Shown: positions 54,762 to 63,289, counted from the stretch's first letter. The stretch: 64,000 nucleotides of DNA from Leucobacter sp. PH1c (GCF_000633415.1 NZ_AYMV01000027.1:1-64000); one strand, 5' to 3'. Notes: generated by a model not told the origin, from the sequence alone. Made by a program: numbers and translations.

Positions 54762-56569
54762 CCCGCGCCGTCCCGCCCGCGCACCCCGCGTCCCCCGGTG
54801 CCGCGGCGCCCCACTCGCTCCCGCTGGCCTCGGGTGCGCGCTGCGTGCAGTGGCTCCGCACCGTATCCGCCGGGTTGCGCGGAAGGATCGTGTGCGCGCT
54901 CCTCCTGCTCGCCGTGGCCGCCGTGGCCGAGCTCGCCCTGCCCCTCGGGCTCGGGCGCCTGGTCGACGCCGTGGACTCCGGATCCCGTGCTGACGCGGTC
55001 GCCGCGGCCGTGCTCGCGCTCTCGGGTCTGCTCGCCGCTGCGGCAGGCGGGGCGGCCGCGGCGCTGCTGCTCAGCTCGGGCCTTGAGCGCGTGCTCGGCC
55101 GTGTGCGGGAACGCGTCGCCACCGCGGCGCTGCGGTTGCCCGCGCAGACCGCGGAGGCGCTCCCCAGCGGAGAGCTGGTCTCGCGCGCGAGCGACGATGT
55201 CGAGGCGCTCCGGGAGGCGACCTCCGAACCCGTGCCCGCGCTGGCGGCCTCGGGCGCCGCCGTCGCCACGATGTTCGCGGGACTCCTCGCGCTCCACCCC
55301 GGGTTCTTCGGCGCCGCGCTTCTCGCGGTGCCGGTGCAGCTCTTCGCACTGCGCCGCTACCTGCGACGTGCGCCGGCGCTCTACCGGCAGGAGCGCGCGG
55401 CCGTCTCGCGACGGTCGTCGCGGCTCTTCAGCTCCGTGCAGGCGCGCGAGGCGATTCGCGCGTACGGCACCGAGACCGCGGCGCAGGACCGCTGCGCCCG
55501 GAGCTCCTGGGCTGCCGTGCGCGTGGCAATGCTCATCCGCGCGGTGCAGAGCACCTTCTTCTTCCGGCTCAACCTCGCCGAGCTCATCGGCACGGGCGCG
55601 CTCATGGTCGCGGCGTTCCTCCTCGTCGACTCCGGACAGGTGACGCTGGGCGAAGCCACCGCCGCACTCCTCCTCTTCATCTCGCTGTTCGGGCCGATCG
55701 GCACCCTGCTGCTGGTGATCGATGATGTGCAGGCCGCCTCAGCCGCGCTCAGCCGAGTCGTCGGTCTGGTTGACACGGCCGCTCAGACGGGCGCGCGTGC
55801 AGAGCGGACGCCCGCCGGCCCGGCGATCGCCGAGCGACCGCTCCCCCACGAGCTGTCCTCCCAGCACTCACTGCCGGCGATCGAACTGCGCGAGGCGTGC
55901 CTCTCCCTCGGGCGCAATCAGCACGTCCTCGCGAGCATCACGCTGAGCATCCCGGCGGGCCAGCGCGTGGCCCTCGTCGGCGCCTCCGGAGCGGGGAAGA
56001 CGTCGCTCGCCCGAGTCATCGCGGGGCAGCTTCCCCTGGCCGGGGGCTCCGTGCGCGTGCACGGAGCGGATCCGCACTCGCTCTCGGATGAGGCCCGCGC
56101 AGCACTCGTCGCGGTCGTCGACCAGGATCCGTACGTCTTCTCCCTCACGCTTGCGGAAAATCTTCGGATCGCTGCCCCCGCGGCCACGCCGGACGCACTC
56201 GCGGCGGCGTGCCGCTTCACGGGCATCTCCGCGGATCTCGACGCTGAGTGCCCCGGCGACGACGGCTCACTCCCCCACCGGCTCGCGCTCGCACGCGCGT
56301 TCCTCCGGCCGAGTCCGGTGATCGTGCTCGATGAGATGACCGCGGCCGCGGACGGAAGCGCTGCACGCGACCTCGACCAGGCGGCCCGGCGCGCGTTCGC
56401 CGGCCGAACGCAGATCATCATCGCGCACCGGCTCTCCCACGCGGAGGCGTGCGACCGGATCATCGTGCTCGACCGAGGACGTGTCGTGGAGGACGGCGCG
56501 CCCCACACGCTCCGGCGGGCCGGCGGGGCCTACGCCGAGCTCTGGGAGGCGTGGGAAGAGCACCGCTGA
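54758..56569 (+). CDS. exporter-fold ABC half-transporter with degenerate signature
   Basis: 603 residues: six membrane helices, then an NBD with Walker A GASGAGKT (408-415), Q-loop DQDPYVF (Gln456), Walker B VLDE (523-526) and H-loop His557 in IIIAHRLSH. The LSGGQ signature is replaced by GSLPH (503-507). With the previous gene it should form one functional composite ATP site (its Walker A with the partner's signature) and one dead site. ATG at 54758 overlaps the partner's stop by 4 nt. The 3' end overlaps the convergent DUF1801 gene by 40 nt. Confidence 0.9.
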   Translation: MTRAVPPAHPASPGAAAPHSLPLASGARCVQWLRTVSAGLRGRIVCALLLLAVAAVAELALPLGLGRLVDAVDSGSRADAVAAAVLALSGLLAAAAGGAAAALLLSSGLERVLGRVRERVATAALRLPAQTAEALPSGELVSRASDDVEALREATSEPVPALAASGAAVATMFAGLLALHPGFFGAALLAVPVQLFALRRYLRRAPALYRQERAAVSRRSSRLFSSVQAREAIRAYGTETAAQDRCARSSWAAVRVAMLIRAVQSTFFFRLNLAELIGTGALMVAAFLLVDSGQVTLGEATAALLLFISLFGPIGTLLLVIDDVQAASAALSRVVGLVDTAAQTGARAERTPAGPAIAERPLPHELSSQHSLPAIELREACLSLGRNQHVLASITLSIPAGQRVALVGASGAGKTSLARVIAGQLPLAGGSVRVHGADPHSLSDEARAALVAVVDQDPYVFSLTLAENLRIAAPAATPDALAAACRFTGISADLDAECPGDDGSLPHRLALARAFLRPSPVIVLDEMTAAADGSAARDLDQAARRAFAGRTQIIIAHRLSHAEACDRIIVLDRGRVVEDGAPHTLRRAGGAYAELWEAWEEHR

Positions 56570-56916
56570 TCCCACGCGAGCGCGAGATACTCCGCCAGCC
56601 GCTTCGCCGCGACCTCGTCGGGGTGGTCGAGCCGCACATGCTTCCGACCCGACTTGCCGCCCGCGCCCTCCAGAAAGCCGAACACGTCCTCGATGGCGGC
56701 AGCGCCGTTGATCTCCACGCTGACGTGCTTCGTGTAGGCGTAGATCCCGGCGAAGGGTGCCCCGTCGCGGAGGTAGTGAATCCCGCCGTACTTGAACGTC
56801 TCCTCGGCATGCGGGAAGCGCTCGCGGAACACTTCCCGGGCTCGGGTCACCGTGAGGAAACGATCATCGCCGTCCTCCTCGAGCCCCGTGAGGAACCGTT
56901 CGATCCGGTCATTCAT
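56530..56916 (-). CDS. DUF1801 domain protein
   Basis: 128 residues of the DUF1801/YdhG-type fold: FPHAEETFKYGGIHYLRDGA, then VSVEINGAAAIED. Bacillus YdhG/Fra (frataxin-like) belongs to this superfamily, so a link to iron is possible but unproven. I chose ATG at 56916; the upstream reading only shadows the next gene. The start overlaps the peptidase E 3' end by 8 nt. Confidence 0.85.
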   Translation of the reverse strand: MNDRIERFLTGLEEDGDDRFLTVTRAREVFRERFPHAEETFKYGGIHYLRDGAPFAGIYAYTKHVSVEINGAAAIEDVFGFLEGAGGKSGRKHVRLDHPDEVAAKRLAEYLALAWDQRCSSHASQSSA

Positions 56917-57556
56917 GCGGATCGCCCTCCGGGGCGCGCGGCGAGACAACGACACCGGTACCGTCAGGGCCGCTCCGCAGTGCCTGATCATCACGCAGCA
57001 GGAGGAGCGGGAATTCTTCGCCGAAGCGAGCGACGATGTCCGCAATCAGCTGCGGCGGGTACGGGGGAAGCTGCCCGTCCGCGTGCGGGATCACGACCGA
57101 ATCGACGAGTCCGAGCCCGGCGTCGCTCGCGAGCGCGGGTGCGAGCCCCCGGTCGTCCATGAGCTCCGCGGGTGTGACCGAGGATCCGGCAACGATCGAC
57201 CCGGCGCTGCAGCCGATGTACGGGAGCCCCGCGCGCACGCGCCGCTCGAGCACCTCACCGGTGCCGTTCGAACGGAGCGCGTCGAGCAGCAGGAAGGTCT
57301 CGCCGCTCGCAACGTACACGGCGTCGACGCCGTCGAGCACGCGGTCGAGCGTGTCCGCGGCCATGTCGCGCGCGTGCACGGTGACGAGTTCCGGGCCGAG
57401 CCCCGCGATGCCCGCCCGCTCCGCCTCCGCAAAGGGCATCCCCGCAGCGGCATCATCGATGTACGCGAGAGTGAGCTGCGCGGGATCAGATCCCGTGCTG
57501 TCCCGGAGGAACTGCGGCACCGCCCCGGCACCGAGTGAGAGGAGGAGCACGTTCAT
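56909..57556 (-). CDS. peptidase E (S51 family)
   Basis: 215 residues. The nucleophile Ser117 lies in IGCSAGS, and the His region is VIPHADGQLPPYP. S51 enzymes such as E. coli PepE cleave Asp-X dipeptides; cyanophycinase is related. TAGCCT lies 6 nt before the ATG (leaderless). Coupled to the DUF1801 gene. Confidence 0.9.
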   Translation of the reverse strand: MNVLLLSLGAGAVPQFLRDSTGSDPAQLTLAYIDDAAAGMPFAEAERAGIAGLGPELVTVHARDMAADTLDRVLDGVDAVYVASGETFLLLDALRSNGTGEVLERRVRAGLPYIGCSAGSIVAGSSVTPAELMDDRGLAPALASDAGLGLVDSVVIPHADGQLPPYPPQLIADIVARFGEEFPLLLLRDDQALRSGPDGTGVVVSPRAPEGDPHE

Positions 57557-57787
57557 TCCCCCAGGCTACTCACTGTGCCCGCGGCGAGCGAGGGGTGGAG
57601 CGCGAGAGGCGCGCGCCCGAGAAGTAGTTCAGGGGTGAATTATGAGGCGCTGATCGAGGCGTGGGCGCCGCGGGGACGGCGCTCTCGGCGTCGGGATCCA
57701 GAGCATCGACAATCTACTCCTGCGCACACCGGGACTGATCTCGCCCTGACGGCCCTCCAATGGAGCGCCCGCAGCAGCCGGACGCAC

Positions 57788-57825
57788 AAAAGAACCCCCG
57801 CGATGTAGAAGCTACGCGGGGGTTC
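57788..57825 (-). terminator. rho-independent terminator after tRNA-Phe
   Basis: Perfect 11-bp arms (GAACCCCCGCG / CGCGGGGGTTC) with a 12-nt loop, followed on the minus strand by TTTT. It ends the tRNA cluster transcript. The remainder of 57557-57787 contains no gene. Confidence 0.9.
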
Positions 57826-57848
57826 GGTGAAGGTGTAATGTTCCTTCG

Positions 57849-57921
57849 TGGCTCCGACCGGCATCGATCCGGTGACCTTTCGATTTTCAGTCGAACGCTC
57901 TACCAACTGAGCTACAGAGCC
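57849..57921 (-). tRNA. tRNA-Phe(GAA)
   Basis: 73-nt cloverleaf. The acceptor pairs GGCTCTG with CGGAGCC. The D-loop has AGTTGGTAGA, the anticodon loop contains GAA, and the T-loop is GATCGATG-like. The 3' CCA is not encoded. Last of three tRNAs on the minus strand. Confidence 0.97.
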
Positions 57922-57955
57922 AGGCACTCACACTGGGTGACCGCCTGAGACGAAG

Positions 57956-57977
57956 AAACCCTTCCGAGGAAGGGCTT
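57956..57977 (-). terminator. hairpin between tRNA-Asp and tRNA-Phe
   Basis: On the minus strand AAGCCCTTCC-TCGG-AAGGGTTT followed by CTTCG. It is either a weak terminator or a processing stem between adjacent tRNAs. Confidence 0.5.
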
Positions 57978-57987
57978 CTCCACCTGG

Positions 57988-58061
57988 CGACCCTGACGGG
58001 ACTTGAACCCGCGACCTCCGCCGTGACAGGGCGGCGCGCTAACCAACTGCGCTACAGGGCC
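57988..58061 (-). tRNA. tRNA-Asp(GTC)
   Basis: 74-nt cloverleaf. GGCCCTG pairs with CAGGGTC, the anticodon loop CTGTCAC gives GTC, and the anticodon stem is CCGCC/GGCGG. The T-arm is GCGGG-TTCAAGT-CCCGT. A CCA follows at the 3' end. Confidence 0.95.
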
Positions 58062-58096
58062 ATAGTGTGTTATTCAATTGTATTTTCGGTATTTAG

Positions 58097-58169
58097 TGAC
58101 CCCAACGGGATTCGAACCCGTGCTGCCGCCGTGAAAGGGCGGTGTCCTAGGCCGCTAAACGATGGGGCC
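58097..58169 (-). tRNA. tRNA-Glu(TTC)
   Basis: 73-nt cloverleaf. GGCCCCA pairs with TGGGGTC (one G-U pair). The anticodon loop CTTTCAC gives TTC and the anticodon stem is CCGCC/GGCGG. CCA is not encoded. First tRNA of the cluster; its promoter should lie in 58170-58260 but I cannot fix the boxes. Confidence 0.96.
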
Positions 58170-58365
58170 GAAGCTTTTTTCTCGCTTGCTACCGAGATGA
58201 AATACTATGCCGAAGTTGGAGCCCCACGCAAATCCAGCCCCCAAAACGCGGTATCCCTGGCGTGTCGCACCTCCGGGACACGCGGGAGACACCCCTGCGC
58301 CACGCCGCAGACGCCCTGCCTCACGGGCCGCGAGCACACTCCGCGAGCACACTCCGCAGGCACAG

Positions 58366-58404
58366 GCCGCGGCCCCGAGGGCGATGCTCCCACGGGGCCG
58401 CGGC
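58366..58404 (-). terminator. terminator after the surface-protein gene
   Basis: Perfect 12-bp arms (GCCGCGGCCCCG / CGGGGCCGCGGC) with a 15-nt loop, 14 nt past the stop codon of the surface protein. A 13-bp tandem duplication (CCGCGAGCACACT) at about 58330-58355 follows, with no other feature in this gap. Confidence 0.7.
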
Positions 58405-58417
58405 GGTTCAGATCCGG

Positions 58418-61400
58418 TTACTCGCTGATCCGCCTCCGGCGGGCGAGGCTCCAGACGATGGTGCCGCCGAGCAGCAGGGCCAGACCGAGGGCGCCGAGCT
58501 GCGCGGACTGCGCGTCGGCGACGCCGGTCATGGCGAGCTCGGAGCGGACGGGCGGCATCGCTGCGGGCAGCGGGGCCGGGGCCGCACCGGGGACCACGCC
58601 GCCGGGCGTGGTGGGCGGCTCGGGAGTGACCGGCGGCTGCGGCGGCTGCGCCGAGCAGTTCGGCGTGGCCGGCGGGTAGACGGTCGCTTCGTTCGCGGTC
58701 GGGTTGATCCGGATCTCGACGATCGCCTCAGCGCGGAGGTCGTAGTGCGGAGCGCTCGGGTCGAGCTTCCAGACTCCGTCGCTGCCGAGCGTCCATCCGG
58801 GCCAGCCGGTCGGGTTGCCCTGCGCGTCGACGCTCGCGCCCGGCCAGAGCATCTGGCCGGTCACGGGATCGCCGCTCTGCCAGCCGGCGGGGTAGGCGAT
58901 CGGGTCGACCTGGGATGCGCCGTCCGCGAGGATCGCGGCGGTGTCACCCGCGGGGATTGAGGGATCACGGTTCGCGAACGCCTCCGGCGTCCACCAGATC
59001 ATCACGATCGGCAGCGTCGCGGTGTCCGCAGTGCCGCTCGGGGTGATGTTGTAGGTGAACCAGGGGGTGTCGTTGACGCAGACCGCGCTGCCCGCGACCG
59101 AGACGGCCCGCACCTCGGTGGTGACGGATCCGCAGTCGTTGCCGGGATCACTGTCTCCGCCGCCGGGCTGTTCCTCACCGGTGAAGACCGCGAGCGCCGG
59201 GCTCACGTCGCCCGCGGCCCGCTCGGGCGAGGGCTCAGGCTCGGCGGGGCCGGAGGCGGCGACGCAGGCCTGGTTGGTCACCTCGCCGCTCGCGGGAGCC
59301 GCCGTCACCGTCGCGTCGAAGGAGATCGTTGCGTCTCCCTCGAATGCGCCCGCGTAGCTCGCGGTCACGGTGCTGCCCGAGATCGCCACGGTCCAGCCCT
59401 CGCTCGCGCTCTCGGAGCCCGGGACGGGGGTGAGACCGGCGGGCACCTCGTCGGTGACGACCGGATCGAGCGCCGCATCGGGGCCGGCGTTCGAGACGGC
59501 CAGCGTGTAGCGGATCGTGTCGCCCAGTTCAGCGACGCCTCCGCCCTCGCCGTCGCCGACGCTCGCGGTCTTCACGAGCGACAGATCGTACGAGCCGGCC
59601 GGGCAGGGGGTGACCGTGATCTCACGGGAGACCGACGCCTCGCCCACGCTCACGCGGACGGTGTAGGTGCCGGCGCCCGCGATGTCGAGCGCGACGTCGA
59701 GCGTCGAGCCGTCCCCGGCCTGCACGGTGCGGCTGAGGTACGGGGTCGCGGCGCCCATGCTGACGGTGACCTGGTAGTCGACGCCCTCGACGAGGTCGCC
59801 GAGCTGCGCGCTGAGCGTCTCCGGGAGGCCGGCGCCGAAGGCGGTGCACTGCTCCACCTGGAGGGTGAGCGACGGCGCCTCGGGTGCGGGGCACTCAGTC
59901 ACCTCGATGGTCTGCTCGGCGCTGTCCCCGGCGTGCTCACCGGTTCCCTGCACCGTGACGAGCAACGCGCCCTCCTCGGTGGGGGTGACGGTGAGGTTCC
60001 GCGTCGCGGCATCCGCCACGAATTCGATCGAGCTCGAGCCCGCCACGGAGACGCCGTCGAGTGCGACGGTGTACGGCTCGCCGACGACGAGGTCGGAGAG
60101 CGCGACGGTCACGGGAGCGAAGCCGCCGGCCACGGGGCAGTCGCCCGTCGACAGCTGGATCGCGGGATCCGGATCAACCTCCGGCGGCACGTTCTCGCAG
60201 TTGTTGTCGAAGATGGCCTGGCCGGCCTCATCCCAGTTCTGGCCGGAGAAGGAGACCAGGGTCCCCGCGATCACGGCCTCGAACGGCGGGATGATGTCTC
60301 GCCCGTCGTGGTGCGATGCGCCCCGGTGCCCGTTGTAGGCGGCCTCGGCGGCGACGGTGATCTTCACCCACGGATTCGAGTCAGACTCGGTCGCGTGGCA
60401 GAGCGTCACCTTGACGTCCTCCGGCGGGGCGCAGCGGTCCACGGTCACCGAGCGGGTCACCGTGCCGGTCGCGGCGCGCTGGCCCGTGCCCCAGACGTCA
60501 ACGCTCACGTCCGCGCTCGTGATCGACCCGAGCGAGACGCTCTCGGTCGCTCCGCTCGCGGTGAACGTCATCACGCTGCCGCCGTTCACGCGGTAGCTGT
60601 AGGGCTGGCCGGAGACGAGGTTCGCGAAGAGCGCGGTCACCGGCGGGAAGTCCTGCTCGGCAACGCACTCACCGGGGGTGAGCGTCACGGTCGGCGCGGG
60701 ATCCACCTCGGGCGGCGGGGTGTTGCACCCGGCGTTGTAGACGGCCTGTCCGGCGGCGTCCCAGTTCTGGCCCGGGAACTGCAGGGTCTGGCCGCGCACC
60801 GTGTACTCGAACGGCGGGATGATGTCTCGCCCGTCCTGGTGGTGCGCGCCCGCGTGCCCGTTCGCCGAGCCATCGGGTGCGATCCGGATCGTGACCCACG
60901 GGTTCTTCGTCGAGCTCGTGGCGTGGCAGAGGGTCACCTTCTCCTTCTGCGGTCCGCTGCCGAGGGTCTGCACGCTCGGCGTCTCCGCCGCGGCCGCGGC
61001 TGGCGCGGGGGCTTCGGCGGGGGCCGGCTCTGCGGCTGGCTCAGGTGCCGGCTCTGCGACGGGCTCGGCCGCGGGGGCGGCGGGCTCCGGGGCCGGTTCG
61101 GCGACGGGCGCCGGTTCCGGGGCCGGTTCCGGGGCCGCGACGGGCGCGGGGGCCGGTTCGGGGGCCGTCACCGCGGGTGCCTCGGGAGCCGGTTCTGCGG
61201 CAGGAGCGGGCGTGGGGTCGGCGGGAGCTGCGGGAGCGGCTGCCGGGTCCGCTGCGGTGTCCCCGGCCGCCGCGACGGCCGTGGTCTCGGTGCTCGGAGC
61301 GAGCTCCTCGGCGAAGGCGGGGGCCGTGAAGGCCGGGAGCAGCAGGGCGGCAGCGGCGAGTGCGGCGGCTCCGCCGCGGAGCATGCCGCCTCCCCCACGG

Positions 61401-61480
61401 AACACGCTCCCCTCGAAGGGCCGGCGCCGCACCGATCGGTGGGCGTGCGGTTGGGACTGTGGGGCTCGCTTCGTTCTCAT
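58418..61480 (-). CDS. LAxTG-anchored surface protein with two LCHAT domains and a DUF11 domain
   Basis: 1020 residues. Long signal peptide (basic to ~35, hydrophobic 36-53, cleavage probably after AFA at 57). Residues ~60-170 are a Pro/Ala/Glu-rich linker of APEPAP repeats. Two related domains begin at 182 and 358 (KVTLCHAT, NPWV, NGH, HHxDGRDIIPPFE, GQNWD), each with Cys/His that could bind metal. Ig-like stretches follow, then a DUF11-type repeat at ~630-740 and a Pro-rich stalk. The C-terminus has LAMTG (982-986), a hydrophobic helix and RRRR, a sorting signal of the LAxTG kind used by class E sortases. ATG chosen at 61480. Confidence 0.85.
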   Translation of the reverse strand: MRTKRAPQSQPHAHRSVRRRPFEGSVFRGGGGMLRGGAAALAAAALLLPAFTAPAFAEELAPSTETTAVAAAGDTAADPAAAPAAPADPTPAPAAEPAPEAPAVTAPEPAPAPVAAPEPAPEPAPVAEPAPEPAAPAAEPVAEPAPEPAAEPAPAEAPAPAAAAAETPSVQTLGSGPQKEKVTLCHATSSTKNPWVTIRIAPDGSANGHAGAHHQDGRDIIPPFEYTVRGQTLQFPGQNWDAAGQAVYNAGCNTPPPEVDPAPTVTLTPGECVAEQDFPPVTALFANLVSGQPYSYRVNGGSVMTFTASGATESVSLGSITSADVSVDVWGTGQRAATGTVTRSVTVDRCAPPEDVKVTLCHATESDSNPWVKITVAAEAAYNGHRGASHHDGRDIIPPFEAVIAGTLVSFSGQNWDEAGQAIFDNNCENVPPEVDPDPAIQLSTGDCPVAGGFAPVTVALSDLVVGEPYTVALDGVSVAGSSSIEFVADAATRNLTVTPTEEGALLVTVQGTGEHAGDSAEQTIEVTECPAPEAPSLTLQVEQCTAFGAGLPETLSAQLGDLVEGVDYQVTVSMGAATPYLSRTVQAGDGSTLDVALDIAGAGTYTVRVSVGEASVSREITVTPCPAGSYDLSLVKTASVGDGEGGGVAELGDTIRYTLAVSNAGPDAALDPVVTDEVPAGLTPVPGSESASEGWTVAISGSTVTASYAGAFEGDATISFDATVTAAPASGEVTNQACVAASGPAEPEPSPERAAGDVSPALAVFTGEEQPGGGDSDPGNDCGSVTTEVRAVSVAGSAVCVNDTPWFTYNITPSGTADTATLPIVMIWWTPEAFANRDPSIPAGDTAAILADGASQVDPIAYPAGWQSGDPVTGQMLWPGASVDAQGNPTGWPGWTLGSDGVWKLDPSAPHYDLRAEAIVEIRINPTANEATVYPPATPNCSAQPPQPPVTPEPPTTPGGVVPGAAPAPLPAAMPPVRSELAMTGVADAQSAQLGALGLALLLGGTIVWSLARRRRISE

Positions 61481-61662
61481 GGCCGTGCTGCCTTCTTCCG
61501 AGGAATCCGGAGACAGCACTCCGTTGTCCTGTCCCCGATCTCACGGCCGGCAGTCGCCGGGAGCAGATGCACGGCGCCCGCGGTCGCGTGATGCCGCTCA
61601 CGTTAGGCGCGCGGCCGCGAAAGCGGATCCGGGAGAATTACGCAGATTCGGGGCAGGAACGG

Positions 61663-61695
61663 CCGAGGGCCCCGCGCATCGCGCGGGGCCCTCGG
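61663..61695 (-). terminator. terminator after the M20-family gene
   Basis: Perfect 15-bp arms (CCGAGGGCCCCGCGC / GCGCGGGGCCCTCGG) with a 3-nt loop, 28 nt past the stop codon at 61724. It separates that gene from the surface protein gene. The rest of 61481-61723 is non-coding and probably holds the surface-protein promoter. Confidence 0.8.
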
Positions 61696-61723
61696 GGCGG
61701 GGTGCGGCGAGCGCCGCGGCGGA

Positions 61724-63289
61724 TCACCAGTGCCGGTGCTCCTCGGTGCCCGAGTAGTCGGGCCAGGGAAGGTCGATCGGCGGCTCGAAATCGACGGGCA
61801 GGAGCGCCGGCATGGGCTCCGCGGCCACGCGATCCGCGAACTCCTGCTTCGCCGCGGCGAGCGTCTCCGGCTTCGTGAGGAGGTCGAGGAACGTGCCCGA
61901 GACGGTCTTGCCCGCCGTGAGAATCGTCGGCGCGATCGTCTCCGGGATCCCGCCGAGCGCGTTCATGACCCACGCGGGGTAGGGCCCCTCTCCCGGCACC
62001 GGCTGGAGGGCGGGGCGCGACACGTAGAAGCGCACGAGGGGCGCGTAGTGGCTCATCTCGACGTAGTCGTCGCTCGTCCAGTTCCGCTGCCAGGCCGGCA
62101 TGTGCTCGCGCAGCAGGCGCTCAGCCTCCTGCGGGGTGATGAGCTGCTCGGTCTCCGCGAGGAAGGGCTTCGCGGTGGCCTCGCGGCCGAGCGAGCGCTG
62201 GATCTCCTGCGCGACCGCGATCGCCTCGGCGCCGTACTCGGGCGCCCCCACGTCCGCGAGGTTCGCGTAGAGGGTCTCGCTCATCACGTGGTTCGTGCGT
62301 CCCGGGCGGCTGCGCGCGATCCAGCGATCTTCCGCGGCGCAGTGCGCCATGGAGGCCGCGGCCTGCGCGTTGCGGTCGAGGATCGTGAGGATGTGCTCGG
62401 CCATCTCGATGTCCGGCGTGCGCCACGAGAACTGGATGCGGGCCACGCGCTGCGGCAGGTTGTCCGCGGTCGCCTGGCCGTCGCTCAGGATCGCGTCGGA
62501 GAAGCTCCACCCGCCCGTAGCCGGGAGCATCGAGTCGAGCATGGTGCGCGAGGCCGTGTACATCTGCATGAGTGCGACGTTCGCCCCGGGCGCGCGGGCC
62601 GCGGAGTGCGAGGCGGGGATCGGCGAGTTGGGATCGGCGCTCGAGAGCTGCCAGGTCTCCGGCTCGTCGCAGATGAAGGAGTAGACCTTGCTGTAGTACG
62701 CCCCGCACTGCGTGTCCCAGCGGGCGGTGTTGCAGAGCGGCAGCATGTAGAAGGGGTGGAAGGACACGATCGCGTCGGCGTCGTCGTAGTAGCCGCGCAG
62801 CCCGTGCACCACCTTCGAGCCGTGCATCTTCTCGGCGGGCTCCCCCGTGTACTTCAGCGTGCCGCCGATTCCATGCACCGTCATCGCGTGCTTCGTGGCG
62901 AGTACGCCGGCAAGCGTGGAGATGCCGAGCACCGAGTGGGGATCGGTGTGGCCGGGCGCGAAGCGGCTGAGGCCGGCGCGCGGGGTCTCGGAGGTCGCGG
63001 CCGCCTGGCTGTTGCCGGGTACGGCGTCGTACTCGGCGTAGGTGAGGAGGGTCGGGCCGTCGCCATTCGCCCAGACCGCACTGAATGCGGTCGGCATGCC
63101 GGCGGAGCCGTCCTCCACCTCGAAGCCCTCCTCGCGGAGGCGGGCGACGTACCACTCCTGCGAGCGGTACTCGCGCCACGCGGGCTCCGCGAGCTCCCAG
63201 ATGTGGGTGTGCCACTCAGTGAGCTCGGTGAGGTGGTCGTCGATCCACGCCTGCGCGGTGCGCTTGGCCTCGGCGGTGAGTGCGGTCAC
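61724..63289 (-). CDS. M20-family amidohydrolase (AbgB-like)
   Basis: 521 residues of the M20/peptidase D fold. Early motifs are ELTEWHTHIWELAEPAWREY and LLTYAEYDAVPGNSQ. The ligand region CAAEDRWIARSRPGRTNH and the C-terminal WTSDDYVEMSHYAPLVRFYV match p-aminobenzoyl-glutamate hydrolase subunit B-like enzymes; the true substrate is open (amidated amino acids are common). I chose GTG at 63289 after AAGGACACACC; the ATG at 63367 lies in the intergenic region. Confidence 0.87.
   Translation of the reverse strand: MTALTAEAKRTAQAWIDDHLTELTEWHTHIWELAEPAWREYRSQEWYVARLREEGFEVEDGSAGMPTAFSAVWANGDGPTLLTYAEYDAVPGNSQAAATSETPRAGLSRFAPGHTDPHSVLGISTLAGVLATKHAMTVHGIGGTLKYTGEPAEKMHGSKVVHGLRGYYDDADAIVSFHPFYMLPLCNTARWDTQCGAYYSKVYSFICDEPETWQLSSADPNSPIPASHSAARAPGANVALMQMYTASRTMLDSMLPATGGWSFSDAILSDGQATADNLPQRVARIQFSWRTPDIEMAEHILTILDRNAQAAASMAHCAAEDRWIARSRPGRTNHVMSETLYANLADVGAPEYGAEAIAVAQEIQRSLGREATAKPFLAETEQLITPQEAERLLREHMPAWQRNWTSDDYVEMSHYAPLVRFYVSRPALQPVPGEGPYPAWVMNALGGIPETIAPTILTAGKTVSGTFLDLLTKPETLAAAKQEFADRVAAEPMPALLPVDFEPPIDLPWPDYSGTEEHRHW

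Noticed and set aside
58330-58355. Tandem 13-bp repeat as an attachment site or CRISPR remnant beside the tRNA genes
   Set aside because: Two adjacent imperfectly bounded copies; no integrase or duplicated tRNA 3' end seen, so no sign of an integrated element.
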